Shown: piece by piece, positions 34,065 to 43,230 of the stretch | Layout: the number at the start of each line of letters is the position of its first letter | Position numbering within the stretch: position 1 is the stretch's first letter | DNA from: Crocinitomix algicola | GTDB lineage: Bacteria > Bacteroidota > Bacteroidia > Flavobacteriales_D > Crocinitomicaceae | Assembly: GCF_001661595.2 (NCBI RefSeq) | Contig: NZ_LYPF02000014.1 | Coordinates: 62,001-126,000 of the forward strand | Direction of reading: 5' to 3' | Length of the DNA: 64,000 bases | The notes under the pieces: generated by a model | What the model was told of the DNA's origin: nothing | The model's database searches: none | The model's input: only the letters and a program-made list of their open reading frames with translations | Translations under genes and position numbers: made by a program

Positions 34065-34754
34065 TTAATCATTAAAGATAAAATAACCCAGTCCACCAGG
34101 GTCTTTCACAATTATATTATCCACCACCCCATCTTTGTTAAAGCGAGTAATTTCTTCACTTATATCCATATTTGATTCTTTAATTTTCTCGATAATAGGT
34201 ATGTTTTTACCACTGTTAAAAAAGCTTATTGAAGGGATGGGGAAGAGGTGAGGACATGCTTGATAAGCCATAATACTGAGTGTAAAACCGAATTCGTTTT
34301 TTAATGCAACCCAACCTTGAGAAGGGTCTCCCATCGTAATTTTAAAACCTAAGTTTTGCCAAAATTCTATCGAATAATGAATATGGACAGATTCTAAGCT
34401 CAGTCCGGCGTAATTTCCAAAATTGCAGGTTGCCTCTTCGTTTGGGCAATTGATATATAATTCGTCGGTTAAATCTAAATAAATAGGACAACCTTCGGGA
34501 GATAATATAATATAACCGTTTTTGGTTTTTGTGTATTGATTTTCTAGTCCATTATCAACGATAAATCGTTCCCAATTTGCGTTGAATAATCTCAATCCTG
34601 CTCGTGAGCATGGATCATCCTTTAAATAGACAATCATCGGATTACTGTAAAAATAAATACCTCCCGCTATTGGAATTGATTTAAAATTAGCCTTTTCATA
34701 AAAAGTTTTGGCCGCCTCCATTGAAGGACTTGCAATCTGGATGAGTGCTTTCAT
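34065..34754 (-). CDS. VOC (glyoxalase/bleomycin resistance) family protein
   Basis: With the ATG at 34754 the protein has 229 residues (KALIQIASPSMEAAKTFYEKANFKSIP start). Two tandem VOC-like modules can be seen (about 1-110 and 115-229), each with the pattern strand, FYE/FWQ-NLGFK helix, and Asp-Pro-Gly ending (IVKDPGGLGYFIF). Metal-ligand residues are not clear, so it may be a binding protein. The substrate is unknown. Confidence 0.65.
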   Translation of the reverse strand: MKALIQIASPSMEAAKTFYEKANFKSIPIAGGIYFYSNPMIVYLKDDPCSRAGLRLFNANWERFIVDNGLENQYTKTKNGYIILSPEGCPIYLDLTDELYINCPNEEATCNFGNYAGLSLESVHIHYSIEFWQNLGFKITMGDPSQGWVALKNEFGFTLSIMAYQACPHLFPIPSISFFNSGKNIPIIEKIKESNMDISEEITRFNKDGVVDNIIVKDPGGLGYFIFND

Positions 34755-34910
34755 TCGTTCTGTTTTGCCTAATATACACAATAAATTAATTGTTTTAGTG
34801 TGAACAAATCATGCTGTTTTAAGTGACTTCCAAAAATGAAGGGAAAATTTTGTTGTTTTTTTATTGGAAGAAATAAAATTATAAAATATTGAAAATCAAT
34901 GTTAAAAACA

Positions 34911-34950
34911 TTTGTAAGCATTTACAAACGTATGTTATTCGTATACAAAC
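34911..34950 (+). promoter_or_regulatory. dyad and TACAAAC repeats upstream of ssb
   Basis: TTTGTAA (34911-34917) and TTACAAA (34922-34928) form a perfect 7-bp dyad with a 4-nt centre. TTACAAACGTATG (34922-34934) and ATACAAACATT (34943-34953) are related direct repeats. The cluster lies about 100 bp before the first ssb gene, in a 296-bp upstream region that otherwise holds no gene. It looks like an operator, but the regulator is unknown. Confidence 0.35.
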
Positions 34951-35050
34951 ATTTATTGTACGATTGTAGTTTTTGATGCTTCTTTACTTTGCAATGTCGC
35001 TAACAAACAACGACAGTAATTAATTCAAATTTTTATTAAAAACACACATT

Positions 35051-35401
35051 ATGAACAATTTAAGAAACAAAGTACAATTAATCGGGAATGTAGGAAAAGC
35101 GCCAGAAATCATTTCATTTGAAAACGGAAACAAGTTGGCAAAATTTAGTTTAGCCACCAATGAAAATTATAAAAATGCCCAAGGCGAAAAAGTAGAATCT
35201 ACCTACTGGCACAACGCTATTGCATGGGGGAAGCAAGCGGACATCTTTGAACAATATGTAACAAAAGGACAAGAAATAGCCATTGAAGGTAAGCTTGTAA
35301 CGAAAACATATGAAACCAAGGAAGGAGAAAAGCGCAGTAAGACGGAAGTGCAAGTACAAGAGGTTTTATTACTCGGTAGAAAAGTAGAAGGGTCGAAGTA
35401 G
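35051..35401 (+). CDS. ssb: single-stranded DNA-binding protein, short form
   Basis: A 116-residue OB-fold SSB (NKVQLIGNVGKAPEI, LAKFSLATNENYKN, WHNAIAWGKQADIFEQYVTKGQEIAIEGKL). It stops right after the OB fold and lacks the acidic C-terminal tip that replication and repair partners bind in canonical SSB. A second, similar gene follows 93 bp downstream. Such short SSBs may serve in natural transformation or other accessory DNA transactions rather than main replication; this is an inference. Confidence 0.93.
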   Translation: MNNLRNKVQLIGNVGKAPEIISFENGNKLAKFSLATNENYKNAQGEKVESTYWHNAIAWGKQADIFEQYVTKGQEIAIEGKLVTKTYETKEGEKRSKTEVQVQEVLLLGRKVEGSK

Positions 35402-35406
35402 GGGAG

Positions 35407-35463
35407 TTGGATTAGGGGCGAGTCTCGTGGAGCAATAATAGGTTATGACTCGCCCTAATCCAA
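35407..35463 (+). repeat. long inverted repeat between the two ssb genes
   Basis: A 17-bp stem, left arm 35407-35424 (TTGGATTAGGGGCGAGTC) and right arm 35447-35463 (GACTCGCCCTAATCCAA), with one bulged G and a 22-nt loop. Only ATGTTTTATT follows, so it is a poor terminator. It may attenuate transcription or stabilise the first ssb message. Confidence 0.8.
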
Positions 35464-35494
35464 TGTTTTATTAATCATTTTTAAAAATTTCATT

Positions 35495-35836
35495 ATGAAC
35501 AAATTAAAGAACACGGTACAGTTAATTGGTAGAACAGGAATAGAGCCAATTGTTAGAACATTTGAAAATGGAACAAAATTGGCAAAATTCTCCTTAGCGA
35601 CGAATGAGACAATTCGTGACGTAAACGGCAAAAAAACACTCACGCAGTGGCATCAAATTGTTGCTTGGGGTAGAACAGCAGAATTGATTGAGAAATATTT
35701 GCATAAAGGTCAAATGGTTGCGGTCGACGGAAAATTAGTTAATCGAGCGTATAAAGACAATGGTGGCGGAAATCACCGAAGAACTGAGGTTCAAGTTCAT
35801 GATATTATGATGATAAACAAGCAAAAGGCCGGATAG
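35495..35836 (+). CDS. single-stranded DNA-binding protein, second short paralogue
   Basis: A 113-residue OB-fold SSB closely similar to the upstream ssb (VQLIGRTGIEPIVRTFENGTKLAKFSLATNE, split as VQLIGRTGIEP and TKLAKFSLATNE; WHQIVAWGRTAELIEKYLHKGQ). It also lacks the acidic C-terminal tip and ends in a basic NKQKAG. It is a tandem duplication that has diverged. It ends at a good terminator. Confidence 0.92.
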   Translation: MNKLKNTVQLIGRTGIEPIVRTFENGTKLAKFSLATNETIRDVNGKKTLTQWHQIVAWGRTAELIEKYLHKGQMVAVDGKLVNRAYKDNGGGNHRRTEVQVHDIMMINKQKAG

Positions 35837-35863
35837 GGGTTGACGGTAGCTTTTGAGGTAAAG

Positions 35864-35896
35864 GCGGTTTGAGGTAAAACTCAAATCGCTTTTTTT
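35864..35896 (+). terminator. intrinsic terminator after the ssb pair
   Basis: GCGGTTTGAG (35864-35873) pairs with CTCAAATCGC (35880-35889), with one G-U pair and a 6-nt loop, followed by seven T. It reaches the last codon of the convergent AraC gene. Confidence 0.85.
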
Positions 35897-36827
35897 ATGC
35901 TTCTGATTTAATAATAACAGTTCTAATTTTTTGTTGGTATTGTTTTGGGGAAAGACCTTCTTGCTTTTTAAATTGCCTTGTAAAGTAAGATAAATTATTG
36001 AAGCCCGATTTTGAAGCTACTTCAGAAATGGGTAAGTCCATTTGGTTTAATAATTTTTTTGAGAATTTGATACGCTCCTCAACTAAAAACTGAATGGGAG
36101 AAGCACCGATTGCATGCTTAAAAACACGGTGAAAATGTGACGTACTCATATGAACTTTATCCGCGATGGTGTCAATAGTTAACTTTTCAGTAAGATGATT
36201 TTTAATGTATTTTATCGCAAAAGCAATTCGATGATTATTATGCAAATCCTGAGTAGCATTTAATAACGTAACTTTTGCATTCGTTTGCAGTAATCGAACA
36301 ATAAGTTCTTTCAACATAATGTCCAACAAAACCTCTCTGGAAGGATGGTTGTTCGTATATGTATAAATTAACCGATTCATTAAGTGTTGAATTTCTTGCT
36401 GTTCATCAACTCGAGATGGATTATTGGTAATTTCCCAATTAACTTTTGGATCATTTTCAATTTGAACTAAAGAGCTATATTGATTGACAACCTCATTAAT
36501 GCGAGAAGGATCAATGCCTAGAGCGAGACAATGAGTAGGTGTTTCAAATGTCGCTTCCGGAAAGTCGATAATCATTTCTTTTCCTAAAGGCATTATCAAC
36601 GTTTCACCTGGGTAGAAATCGAAATCATCCAAATTGTCAAGGTGCATGATTTTTTTGCCCCGGAGCATATTAACAATAACGGGATAATCAAAGGTGAGGT
36701 CAACCTCTTTTGCCACTTTGTAGGTTTCAAACATATTTAGTTCCGATCGTTCCGAATGGAAAACAGTTTGGTGTTCTATCAAGGTGCTTAACCTTTTTTC
36801 CAGCTGATATCTTGAATCAATTTTCAT
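35895..36827 (-). CDS. AraC-family transcriptional regulator
   Basis: The ATG at 36827 gives 310 residues; a GTG three codons earlier is possible. An N-terminal cupin-like sensing domain (about 30-175) precedes a C-terminal AraC double helix-turn-helix (about 205-305) with IADKVHMSTSHFHRVFKH and VASKSGFNNLSYFTRQFKKQEGLSPKQY (key words GFNNLSYFTRQFKK). It is divergent from an aldehyde dehydrogenase gene and most likely controls it; regulators of this type accompany ExaC/AldA and DUF779 genes in many bacteria. Confidence 0.92.
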   Translation of the reverse strand: MKIDSRYQLEKRLSTLIEHQTVFHSERSELNMFETYKVAKEVDLTFDYPVIVNMLRGKKIMHLDNLDDFDFYPGETLIMPLGKEMIIDFPEATFETPTHCLALGIDPSRINEVVNQYSSLVQIENDPKVNWEITNNPSRVDEQQEIQHLMNRLIYTYTNNHPSREVLLDIMLKELIVRLLQTNAKVTLLNATQDLHNNHRIAFAIKYIKNHLTEKLTIDTIADKVHMSTSHFHRVFKHAIGASPIQFLVEERIKFSKKLLNQMDLPISEVASKSGFNNLSYFTRQFKKQEGLSPKQYQQKIRTVIIKSEA

Positions 36828-36969
36828 TGAAAACACAAGTTAAGGATTTTCTTCAACAATTATAGACAAAGACTTAAAAACATAGTATTGTGTTATTTAA
36901 CGATAGAATAGTGCAATTCTTCTTTTTGAATTCTCACTAGCTTCACATGAATCATAAAAATTTAACAAT

Positions 36970-38469
36970 ATGAGTTATTCTAAACCTACATTCAAAGAAA
37001 AGTATGGAAACTTTATAAATGGTGAATTTGTAGCACCAATAGATGGAGAATATTTCGAGAATCATTCCCCAGTGGATAATAGTTTAATCGCTAAATACCC
37101 GAGATCTAAAAAGGAAGATATTGATAAGGCTGTTGAAGCAGCAAATGCGGCTAAAGAGAGTTGGGGTAACACCTCGGCCACTCATCGTGCGGCTTTATTG
37201 AATAAGGTTGCCGACATTATCGAAGCGCATTTAGAAGAGTTTGCGTTAGTTGAAACTTGTGATAATGGTAAAGCCATTCGAGAAACACTTAACGCTGATG
37301 TTCCATTATCTGTTGATCATTGGAGGTATTTCGCAGCAGCGATTCGAATGGAAGAAGGTTCTGCATCCGAATTGGATGAACATACTGTCTCATTGATTAT
37401 AAAAGAGCCTCTTGGGGTTGTTGGACAAATCATTCCTTGGAATTTTCCATTGTTAATGTTATCATGGAAATTGCCTCCAGCATTAGCAGCGGGAAATTGT
37501 GTTGTGTTGAAACCGGCAGAGCAAACTCCCTCATCAGCTACGTTGTTAATGGAAAAAATTGCAAAAGTATTCCCTCCTGGTGTTATAAATGTTGTTCATG
37601 GATTTGGTCCAGAGGCCGGTAAACCGCTTGCTTCACATAGTGAAATTGACAAAGTTGCATTTACAGGAGAAACAACAACTGGTCAACTTATTATGCAATA
37701 TGCTTCAAAAAATTTAAACCCTGTTACAATGGAATTAGGAGGTAAGTCGCCGAATATTTTCTTTAATAGTGTTATGGATCATGATGATGATTATTTGGAT
37801 AAGGCGATTGAAGGAGCTGTATTATTCGCTTTTAACCAAGGTGAGGTTTGTACTTGTCCTTCAAGAATTTTAGTTCAAGAAGATATTTATGACGCTTTTA
37901 TGGAGCGAGTTGTCGCAAGGACTAAAGCCATTGTTCAAGGAAATCCATACGATACAACTACCATGGTAGGAGCTCAAGCATCAAATGATCAACACAAAAA
38001 GATTCTTTCTTATTTTGAAATTGGTAAAGAAGAAGGTGCCAAAATTTTGACAGGAGGAAAGTCTTGCGAATTGGAGGGCGATTTGGCAAATGGGTTCTAT
38101 ATTGAGCCGACAATATTTGAAGGTCATAATAAAATGAGAGTTTTCCAAGAAGAGATTTTTGGGCCGGTTGTTTGTGTTACTAAGTTTAATGACGAAGCAG
38201 AAGCTTTAGAAATTGCAAATGACACATTATATGGTTTGGGTGCAGGAGTGTGGACAAGAGATGCCCATCAATTATATCAAATTCCTCGTGCTATTAAAGC
38301 TGGGCGTGTTTGGGTGAATTGTTATCATGCCTATCCAGCGCATGCACCTTTTGGAGGGTATAAAAAATCAGGATTTGGCCGTGAAAACCACGTAATGATG
38401 ATGAACTACTATCGCCAAACAAAAAATATGTTAATTTCTTATGATAAAAATAAGTTAGGATTTTTTTAG
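36970..38469 (+). CDS. NAD-dependent aldehyde dehydrogenase (acetaldehyde/ExaC type)
   Basis: The 499-residue enzyme oxidises an aldehyde to the acid. [23 protein letters not shown] marks the coenzyme-binding region, [11 protein letters not shown] carries the general-base Glu, and [12 protein letters not shown] has the catalytic Cys. The Cys-Thr-Cys form and the linkage to DUF779 point to the subfamily that acts on acetaldehyde and chloroacetaldehyde. It is divergently transcribed from its probable AraC regulator and followed by a terminator. Confidence 0.94.
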   Translation: MSYSKPTFKEKYGNFINGEFVAPIDGEYFENHSPVDNSLIAKYPRSKKEDIDKAVEAANAAKESWGNTSATHRAALLNKVADIIEAHLEEFALVETCDNGKAIRETLNADVPLSVDHWRYFAAAIRMEEGSASELDEHTVSLIIKEPLGVVGQIIPWNFPLLMLSWKLPPALAAGNCVVLKPAEQTPSSATLLMEKIAKVFPPGVINVVHGFGPEAGKPLASHSEIDKVAFTGETTTGQLIMQYASKNLNPVTMELGGKSPNIFFNSVMDHDDDYLDKAIEGAVLFAFNQGEVCTCPSRILVQEDIYDAFMERVVARTKAIVQGNPYDTTTMVGAQASNDQHKKILSYFEIGKEEGAKILTGGKSCELEGDLANGFYIEPTIFEGHNKMRVFQEEIFGPVVCVTKFNDEAEALEIANDTLYGLGAGVWTRDAHQLYQIPRAIKAGRVWVNCYHAYPAHAPFGGYKKSGFGRENHVMMMNYYRQTKNMLISYDKNKLGFF

Positions 38470-38500
38470 TAAAAACGTACAAATCAATAAATTGTTTTTA

Positions 38501-38523
38501 GGGGGAGCTATTCCCCCTTTTTC
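38501..38523 (+). terminator. intrinsic terminator/attenuator
   Basis: GGGGGA (38501-38506) pairs with TCCCCC (38512-38517) around GCTAT, followed by TTTTTC. It lies between the aldehyde dehydrogenase and DUF779 genes and probably reduces rather than abolishes expression of the latter. Confidence 0.75.
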
Positions 38524-38541
38524 TTAAATTAAAATTTGCAT

Positions 38542-38904
38542 ATGTCTTATCGTAGGATAGAAATAACACCAGAAGCTTCTAAAATACTTAGTAAGGTAAA
38601 AGAGAAGCATTCAGCACTTATTTTTCATCAAAGTGGCGGCTGTTGTGACGGGTCGTCTCCAATGTTATTAGACAAGGAGGATTTGTATTTAGATGAAAGT
38701 GATGTGTATTTAGGGGATTTGGACGAAGTTCCCTTTTATATGAACCAGGATCAATATGAATACTGGAAACATACTTATCTAATTATCGATATTGCGGAAG
38801 GTAGAGGGGCTAGCTTTTCATTGGAAATCCCACTTGGCTATCGATTTTTGGTAAAGTCTCGATTATTAAATGCTGCAGAATTAGCTCACTTCGGGTTAGA
38901 TTAG
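38542..38904 (+). CDS. DUF779 family protein
   Basis: The 120-residue protein has the family motif FHQSGGCCDGSSPM with paired cysteines that could bind metal, and EIPLGYRFLVKSRLL near the C-terminus. I chose the ATG at 38542; a TTG two codons earlier is possible. DUF779 is commonly found with aldehyde dehydrogenases of the ExaC/AldB kind, as here, and may be an accessory factor. Its last 4 bp overlap the tail of the convergent SpoIID-like gene. Confidence 0.92.
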   Translation: MSYRRIEITPEASKILSKVKEKHSALIFHQSGGCCDGSSPMLLDKEDLYLDESDVYLGDLDEVPFYMNQDQYEYWKHTYLIIDIAEGRGASFSLEIPLGYRFLVKSRLLNAAELAHFGLD

Positions 38905-40082
38905 GGGTGAGGAGGTGAACTCCGTTGTCGGTAGAATGACCAAGTCAAGTAATTCATTAAATGAATGTCCGTAAAATAAAAATTAAGAATTTCAGCGGCA
39001 TTAAAACCATGACGGGCCATACCCATTGCTCCTTCTTGGCAAACGCCTACGCCATGACCAAAGCCTTTGCCAGTTAATACGACTTCATTGCCAACTTTTT
39101 TGCAAGAGAACCAGGTGGACTTTAGTCTGAATTTAATTCTAATGTCCCTTAAAGGTATGCCCAATTGCGGGAAAAGATAAAAGGCTTTACGAAAAGGTTG
39201 GTCGAAATTAAAAATAAGTGGCCCTAAAATGGAGTCATTGATAGGGTAGCCAAATTCGTTTACAAGATAGTTTCGCCATTCTTGCGCATCAATTTTTTTT
39301 GTCCAAGTCGCTTGTCTCGATTTAATGCAAAAAGTATCCACAATACTTTTACAGTGTGCGACTGGGTTATTCCAAACAAAATCGGCCTCGCTAGTCTGAC
39401 CACCACAATTCGCGAAAAAAAATCCTTGGGCTAATTCAAGCCGTTTGTTTAGCATTAAAATTCCTTCGGTAGCAGCAACAGCATCTCGAATAGTGGCCGT
39501 ATAGATGAGTTTATTATGATAGGCTTGACAATGGACACGATCACAAAGTTGAAAACCTTCCTTTTTATGTTTATTTAAATGACCTAACGCATAAGTCCGA
39601 CTTAGTATGGCTTGAACTTTATAGTATTCTAAAGGTTTTCCTCCGCCACCTTCGCTCTCAATTACGCCACCAAGATAATTCGCCATACTCACTTGATTGA
39701 TGAGTAATAGGGCATTTGTTCCTTCGGGAGTTATGATGAAATTGTCATTATAACGTCTTGATTTTTTTGAGCTTGGAGCTAAACATTGCAAGCGTAAACT
39801 CCCTAAGTCATTCATTTTACGTATGGTTAAACTGTCAAAATAACCAAGTGTTTTATCGTTTTTGACCAGTTTAATTTTATCACCACTTCTTTTGATTAAA
39901 ACGGATTGTTTATCCCAAATATTGGAAACTAAAACTGTGTCACCAATGATTTCATAATTCCCTTCATTATGTTTGATTTCTAGCGTTCCTATCGTATAGT
40001 CTCTCATAAGCCCAATCTTCAATTCTTGTCCCAAAGAGGCAAGGGGAATAAAAAGAAGGAATATGTGGACCATCTTTAACAT
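38901..40082 (-). CDS. SpoIID/LytB-domain secreted protein
   Basis: A 393-residue protein with a signal peptide (cleavage near residue 18, SLGQ). The SpoIID/LytB region spans about 110-380, with VSMANYLGGVIESEGG, KVQAILSRTYALGHL, HCQAYHN and GFGHGVGVCQEGAMGMA, which are signatures of the lytic transglycosylase-related family that acts on denuded peptidoglycan in Bacillus. It sits 6 bp downstream of lpxB in the same operon, so it is expressed with lipid A synthesis. Its role in Gram-negative cells is not settled. Confidence 0.9.
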   Translation of the reverse strand: MLKMVHIFLLFIPLASLGQELKIGLMRDYTIGTLEIKHNEGNYEIIGDTVLVSNIWDKQSVLIKRSGDKIKLVKNDKTLGYFDSLTIRKMNDLGSLRLQCLAPSSKKSRRYNDNFIITPEGTNALLLINQVSMANYLGGVIESEGGGGKPLEYYKVQAILSRTYALGHLNKHKKEGFQLCDRVHCQAYHNKLIYTATIRDAVAATEGILMLNKRLELAQGFFFANCGGQTSEADFVWNNPVAHCKSIVDTFCIKSRQATWTKKIDAQEWRNYLVNEFGYPINDSILGPLIFNFDQPFRKAFYLFPQLGIPLRDIRIKFRLKSTWFSCKKVGNEVVLTGKGFGHGVGVCQEGAMGMARHGFNAAEILNFYFTDIHLMNYLTWSFYRQRSSPPHP

Positions 40083-40088
40083 AGAACA

Positions 40089-41207
40089 CTACAATTTTTT
40101 TAACAATAATGAAGCAACTTTATCAGAAGCGCCGCCGCTACCAAGTAATTCTTCAAGCGAGGAATATGCTTCAAGCATCTTTGATCTCTTCTCGGATTGC
40201 TCCTCGATTAATGGAAGTAATTCTTTTTGGATGTTTTTTGATGTTAAGTCGTTTTGTATGAGTTCTTTGACGACTTCTTTTCCCATGATTAAGTTCACCA
40301 AAGAGATATAATCGACTTTAATTAGTTTACGAGCAATTGCCACTGAAATACTGTTTCCCTTGTAGCAAACAACTTGTGGCACCTTAAAAAGGGCAGTTTC
40401 AAGTGTTGCAGTACCAGAGGTTACCATTGCAACATGTGCTTGGTTTAAAACATCATAAGTTTCGTTTTGAATAATGGTAATTGGTGTTTTATTTGCCAGG
40501 TTGAGGTAAACTTCATCGGCTATATTAGGAGCTCCTGCAACAAGAATATTCATCCGCTCAAATCCTTTTGCTGCCTCTAACATTACAGGTAATTTGGTTT
40601 TGATTTCTTGTAATCTGCTTCCTGGTAATAACGCTAAAATTGGGCGATCAATTAGTTGATGTTTGGAAAGGAAATTTTTTCGTGTTTGAGCATTTTTTTG
40701 AAAGTCTTGTACAGCATCCACAAGCGGGTGGCCGACGTAGTTTACTTCCATGTCAAAACGTTTGTAAAAGTCGCGTTCAAAAGGCAAAATACAATACATT
40801 TCATCAACATTCCTTTTGATTTTATGAACACGATTTTGTTTCCACGCCCAAATTTGAGGAGAAATATAATAATGTACTTTTATTCCTGATTTTTTTGCGA
40901 ATTCAGCAATCCTCAAATTGAATCCCGGGTAATCGATAAGTATAAGAGCATCGGGTTGAAATTTTAAAATATCCTCTTTGCAAAAACGGATGTTTTTTAG
41001 AATGGTTCGTAGATTAGCAATTACTTCTACGAATCCCATAAAAGCAAGGTCTTTTATATGTTTTACTGGATTTCCGGCTATCGCTTTCATCCGATCACCT
41101 CCCCAAAATCGAATATTCGCCGCTTTATCTTTTTCTAAAAGTGCGCGTAATAAATTACTTCCATGTAAATCTCCCGAAGCTTCTCCAGCTATTATATAAT
41201 ATTTCAA
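40089..41207 (-). CDS. lpxB: lipid-A-disaccharide synthase
   Basis: The 372-residue glycosyltransferase (family GT19) joins UDP-diacylglucosamine and lipid X. The start YYIIAGEASGDLHG, then LIDYPGFNLRIA, HYYISPQIWAWKQNR, PLVDAV and LPGSRLQEI are all present. The start is TTG at 41205-41207: homologues begin exactly here and no ATG or GTG lies upstream in frame. It is the first gene of an operon with the SpoIID-like protein. The rest of the lipid A pathway is elsewhere. Confidence 0.95.
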   Translation of the reverse strand: MKYYIIAGEASGDLHGSNLLRALLEKDKAANIRFWGGDRMKAIAGNPVKHIKDLAFMGFVEVIANLRTILKNIRFCKEDILKFQPDALILIDYPGFNLRIAEFAKKSGIKVHYYISPQIWAWKQNRVHKIKRNVDEMYCILPFERDFYKRFDMEVNYVGHPLVDAVQDFQKNAQTRKNFLSKHQLIDRPILALLPGSRLQEIKTKLPVMLEAAKGFERMNILVAGAPNIADEVYLNLANKTPITIIQNETYDVLNQAHVAMVTSGTATLETALFKVPQVVCYKGNSISVAIARKLIKVDYISLVNLIMGKEVVKELIQNDLTSKNIQKELLPLIEEQSEKRSKMLEAYSSLEELLGSGGASDKVASLLLKKL

Positions 41208-41381
41208 ACGTACTTTTTTTAGTTCAAAATCAAATCCAAATTAAATCAATTGCTTGACTGTATGGACCAATCAACAAAAATACGACAAAATAGGGTAGGA
41301 GTTATTTTAATACAATTTAGAATTAACAATATTTTGTGGATACAAGTAGGCGTTTAGAGGATAAAATAATTCTTTTGCATC

Positions 41382-41389
41382 TAAATTTG
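41382..41389 (+). promoter_or_regulatory. -7 box 4 nt before the NlpC/P60 ATG
   Basis: TAAATTTG, a full consensus match, ends 4 nt before the ATG at 41394. A second near-match (TTCTTTTG, 41370-41377) lies 12 bp upstream and would give a short leader. Confidence 0.35.
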
Positions 41390-41393
41390 TAAT

Positions 41394-42308
41394 ATGAAGC
41401 GGATCATTGTACTATGTTTTATTTTTGCTGGACTCGCGGCTTTCGGTCAAGACAAGAAAATTGATCAGTTAGAAGTGCTTTACGATCAGGGTTATTATCA
41501 TAAAGTATTAAGAAAGTCGGAGAAACTGTTGGCAAGGCCGGAATACGATTATAGTGGTCTACCTTCTTTTTATAATTCCTTAGCATTATTCAGAATGTCA
41601 GCAGATGATACATGGTTTGATCGTCATGATTTTGCCATTGACCGGGCCATTTCATCTTATGATGAATTTATGGACAGTGAGCGAATCGTTGATTATATTG
41701 CTGCTCATTATCACGAAATTGCAAGTCTTAAAACTTATTTAGTTGACTTAGAAACGCAGTTTAAGTCTAGGGGATTAAAAGGCACAGCTGAAAAAATTCA
41801 AAATTTTAGGTTAAAGCAATTGGACGGCATTAAAGCTCGACCAGACATGGTTCCAAAAATCAACATTCCGGTTAAAACAAATAAGAAAGAGAAGGAAGTG
41901 GCAGATGAGGAGCAAAAATCAAATTCTAATCGAGACGAGATGGTCGTTTTTGCTAAGTCATTAGTGGGAACGAAATATAAATGGGCGGGAACCGATACTA
42001 AAGGCTTTGATTGTTCTGGATTGGTAAGTTATGTTTATAAAAAATATGGGATTATCCTACCACGAACGGCATCGGCTCAATTAGCTGGTTCTAAGAAAGT
42101 CAAAATTGAAGATGCTCAGAAAGGGGATTTAATTTTCTTTTCCTCTGGCTCAACAATTTCGCATGTAGGCTTGGTAATTAGTGAAAAGGGGTCGCCATTG
42201 GTTATGGTTCATGCCTCAACTAGTCGAGGAGTCATTGTTACCGAGATTGAAAAATCGACTTATTGGAAACCGCGATTAAAAGCTGCGGGAACATTCCTTA
42301 CGATGTAA
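41394..42308 (+). CDS. NlpC/P60 family cell-wall hydrolase
   Basis: A 304-residue secreted protein with a signal peptide (cleavage near AFGQ, residue 18). A helical N-terminal part (about 25-150) is followed by a Lys/Glu-rich linker and a C-terminal NlpC/P60 cysteine peptidase domain (about 182-300). The catalytic residues are Cys207 (GFDCSGLV), His257 (SHVGLV) and probably His273 (VHAS). It should cleave peptide stems of peptidoglycan. Its last 11 bp overlap the tail of the convergent anti-sigma-like gene. Confidence 0.92.
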   Translation: MKRIIVLCFIFAGLAAFGQDKKIDQLEVLYDQGYYHKVLRKSEKLLARPEYDYSGLPSFYNSLALFRMSADDTWFDRHDFAIDRAISSYDEFMDSERIVDYIAAHYHEIASLKTYLVDLETQFKSRGLKGTAEKIQNFRLKQLDGIKARPDMVPKINIPVKTNKKEKEVADEEQKSNSNRDEMVVFAKSLVGTKYKWAGTDTKGFDCSGLVSYVYKKYGIILPRTASAQLAGSKKVKIEDAQKGDLIFFSSGSTISHVGLVISEKGSPLVMVHASTSRGVIVTEIEKSTYWKPRLKAAGTFLTM

Positions 42309-42651
42309 AACCTCGTTTCCTCAAAAGACGGTCTGCGATCACAAATAGTATCGCAACTACTAATCCGATAACAGGTAAAAGCATTTCGCTTAAGAACACC
42401 CCAAGTTTTTTACTTATTGAGGGTAAATCTATTAAAATAGTAAAACTTGTTTCGATTAATATTGAAAAGCTAATTATAAAACCAGTAATACAAAAAATTC
42501 CTAACCAAGCTTTTTTGGTAATCAAAGGTTGAACTTTTTTGGACTCATACGCGTTAATTTTGTTCATTACGTTAGCAATAAAGTATTCGTCAGTTTTACT
42601 TTTTTTCAAATCTTCTTGGATATGTTTTTTTAAAATCTCTTCGAATTCCAT
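42298..42651 (-). CDS. putative membrane anti-sigma factor (hypothetical)
   Basis: An unrecognised 117-residue protein. The first 45 residues are polar and helical, then come two membrane segments (about 50-72 and 87-107) and a short basic end. It is encoded 12 bp after an ECF sigma factor, the usual place for a membrane anti-sigma factor, but it has no zinc-finger motif. The role is inferred from position only. It converges on the NlpC gene and overlaps it by 11 bp. Confidence 0.6.
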   Translation of the reverse strand: MEFEEILKKHIQEDLKKSKTDEYFIANVMNKINAYESKKVQPLITKKAWLGIFCITGFIISFSILIETSFTILIDLPSISKKLGVFLSEMLLPVIGLVVAILFVIADRLLRKRGFTS

Positions 42652-42663
42652 CTTTCATCTTTT

Positions 42664-43227
42664 TTAATATAACATTGTAGCTTCTTGGGGTAGTAGCTCG
42701 TTAAGTATTGTTTTTAATTTTGCCCGTGTTCTATGCAGTTTTATTTTAGTATTTCCGATAGTGTTTCCTGTGATTTCAGCGGTTTCCTTGAGAGTAAACT
42801 CGTCCAAATAGAAACATGTAATTATTGCTCTTTCCTGCGGATTAAGTCGATTTAATGCTTTGTTAATGTATCTTTTCTGTTCGTCATGAGATAGGCTATC
42901 AAACGATTTTACCTGAGGGTGTTGAGACTCTAATTCGAGTGGTTCGGCAACAAATTTTTTATGTTTTTTCAAGTAATTTATAGCCGTAAAATAAGTAATT
43001 CGGTAAATCCATGTGGATAGTTTGGATTGGCCTCTGAAACTTGCTAGTTGCTGGAATATTTTTATAAAGGTTTCTTGGCTAATTTCTTCTGCATCATTTT
43101 GAGATTGACTTATTTTAAGACTTAGACCAAAAACGAGGTCTTTGTGGGCTTTGACAATTTCAGAAAAGGCAGAATGATTTCCTTTTAAAACACTCTGGAT
43201 AATATGTTTTACTTTATGTTGATCCAC
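42664..43227 (-). CDS. ECF-type RNA polymerase sigma factor
   Basis: A 187-residue sigma-70 family protein with only regions 2 and 4. Region 2 (about 20-90) has the core-binding DAEEISQETFIKIFQ and the promoter-melting STWIYRITYFTAINYLKK. Region 4 (about 125-180) ends in the helix-turn-helix FTLKETAEITGNTIGNTKIKLHRTRAKL (key words TLKETAEITGN). It starts with GTG, 3 bp after the DUF6249-like gene, and is followed by a membrane protein that could be its anti-sigma factor. A possible autoregulatory promoter lies upstream of the operon (43597-43621). Confidence 0.94.
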   Translation of the reverse strand: MDQHKVKHIIQSVLKGNHSAFSEIVKAHKDLVFGLSLKISQSQNDAEEISQETFIKIFQQLASFRGQSKLSTWIYRITYFTAINYLKKHKKFVAEPLELESQHPQVKSFDSLSHDEQKRYINKALNRLNPQERAIITCFYLDEFTLKETAEITGNTIGNTKIKLHRTRAKLKTILNELLPQEATMLY

Positions 43228-43230
43228 GGA

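Noticed and set aside
34911-34953. Replication origin iterons
   Set aside because: There is only one dyad and two short repeats, with no DnaA boxes or dnaA/repA gene nearby.
35407-35463. Insertion-sequence end or attachment site between the ssb genes
   Set aside because: There is no transposase or integrase gene and no flanking target duplication; a transcript hairpin is simpler.
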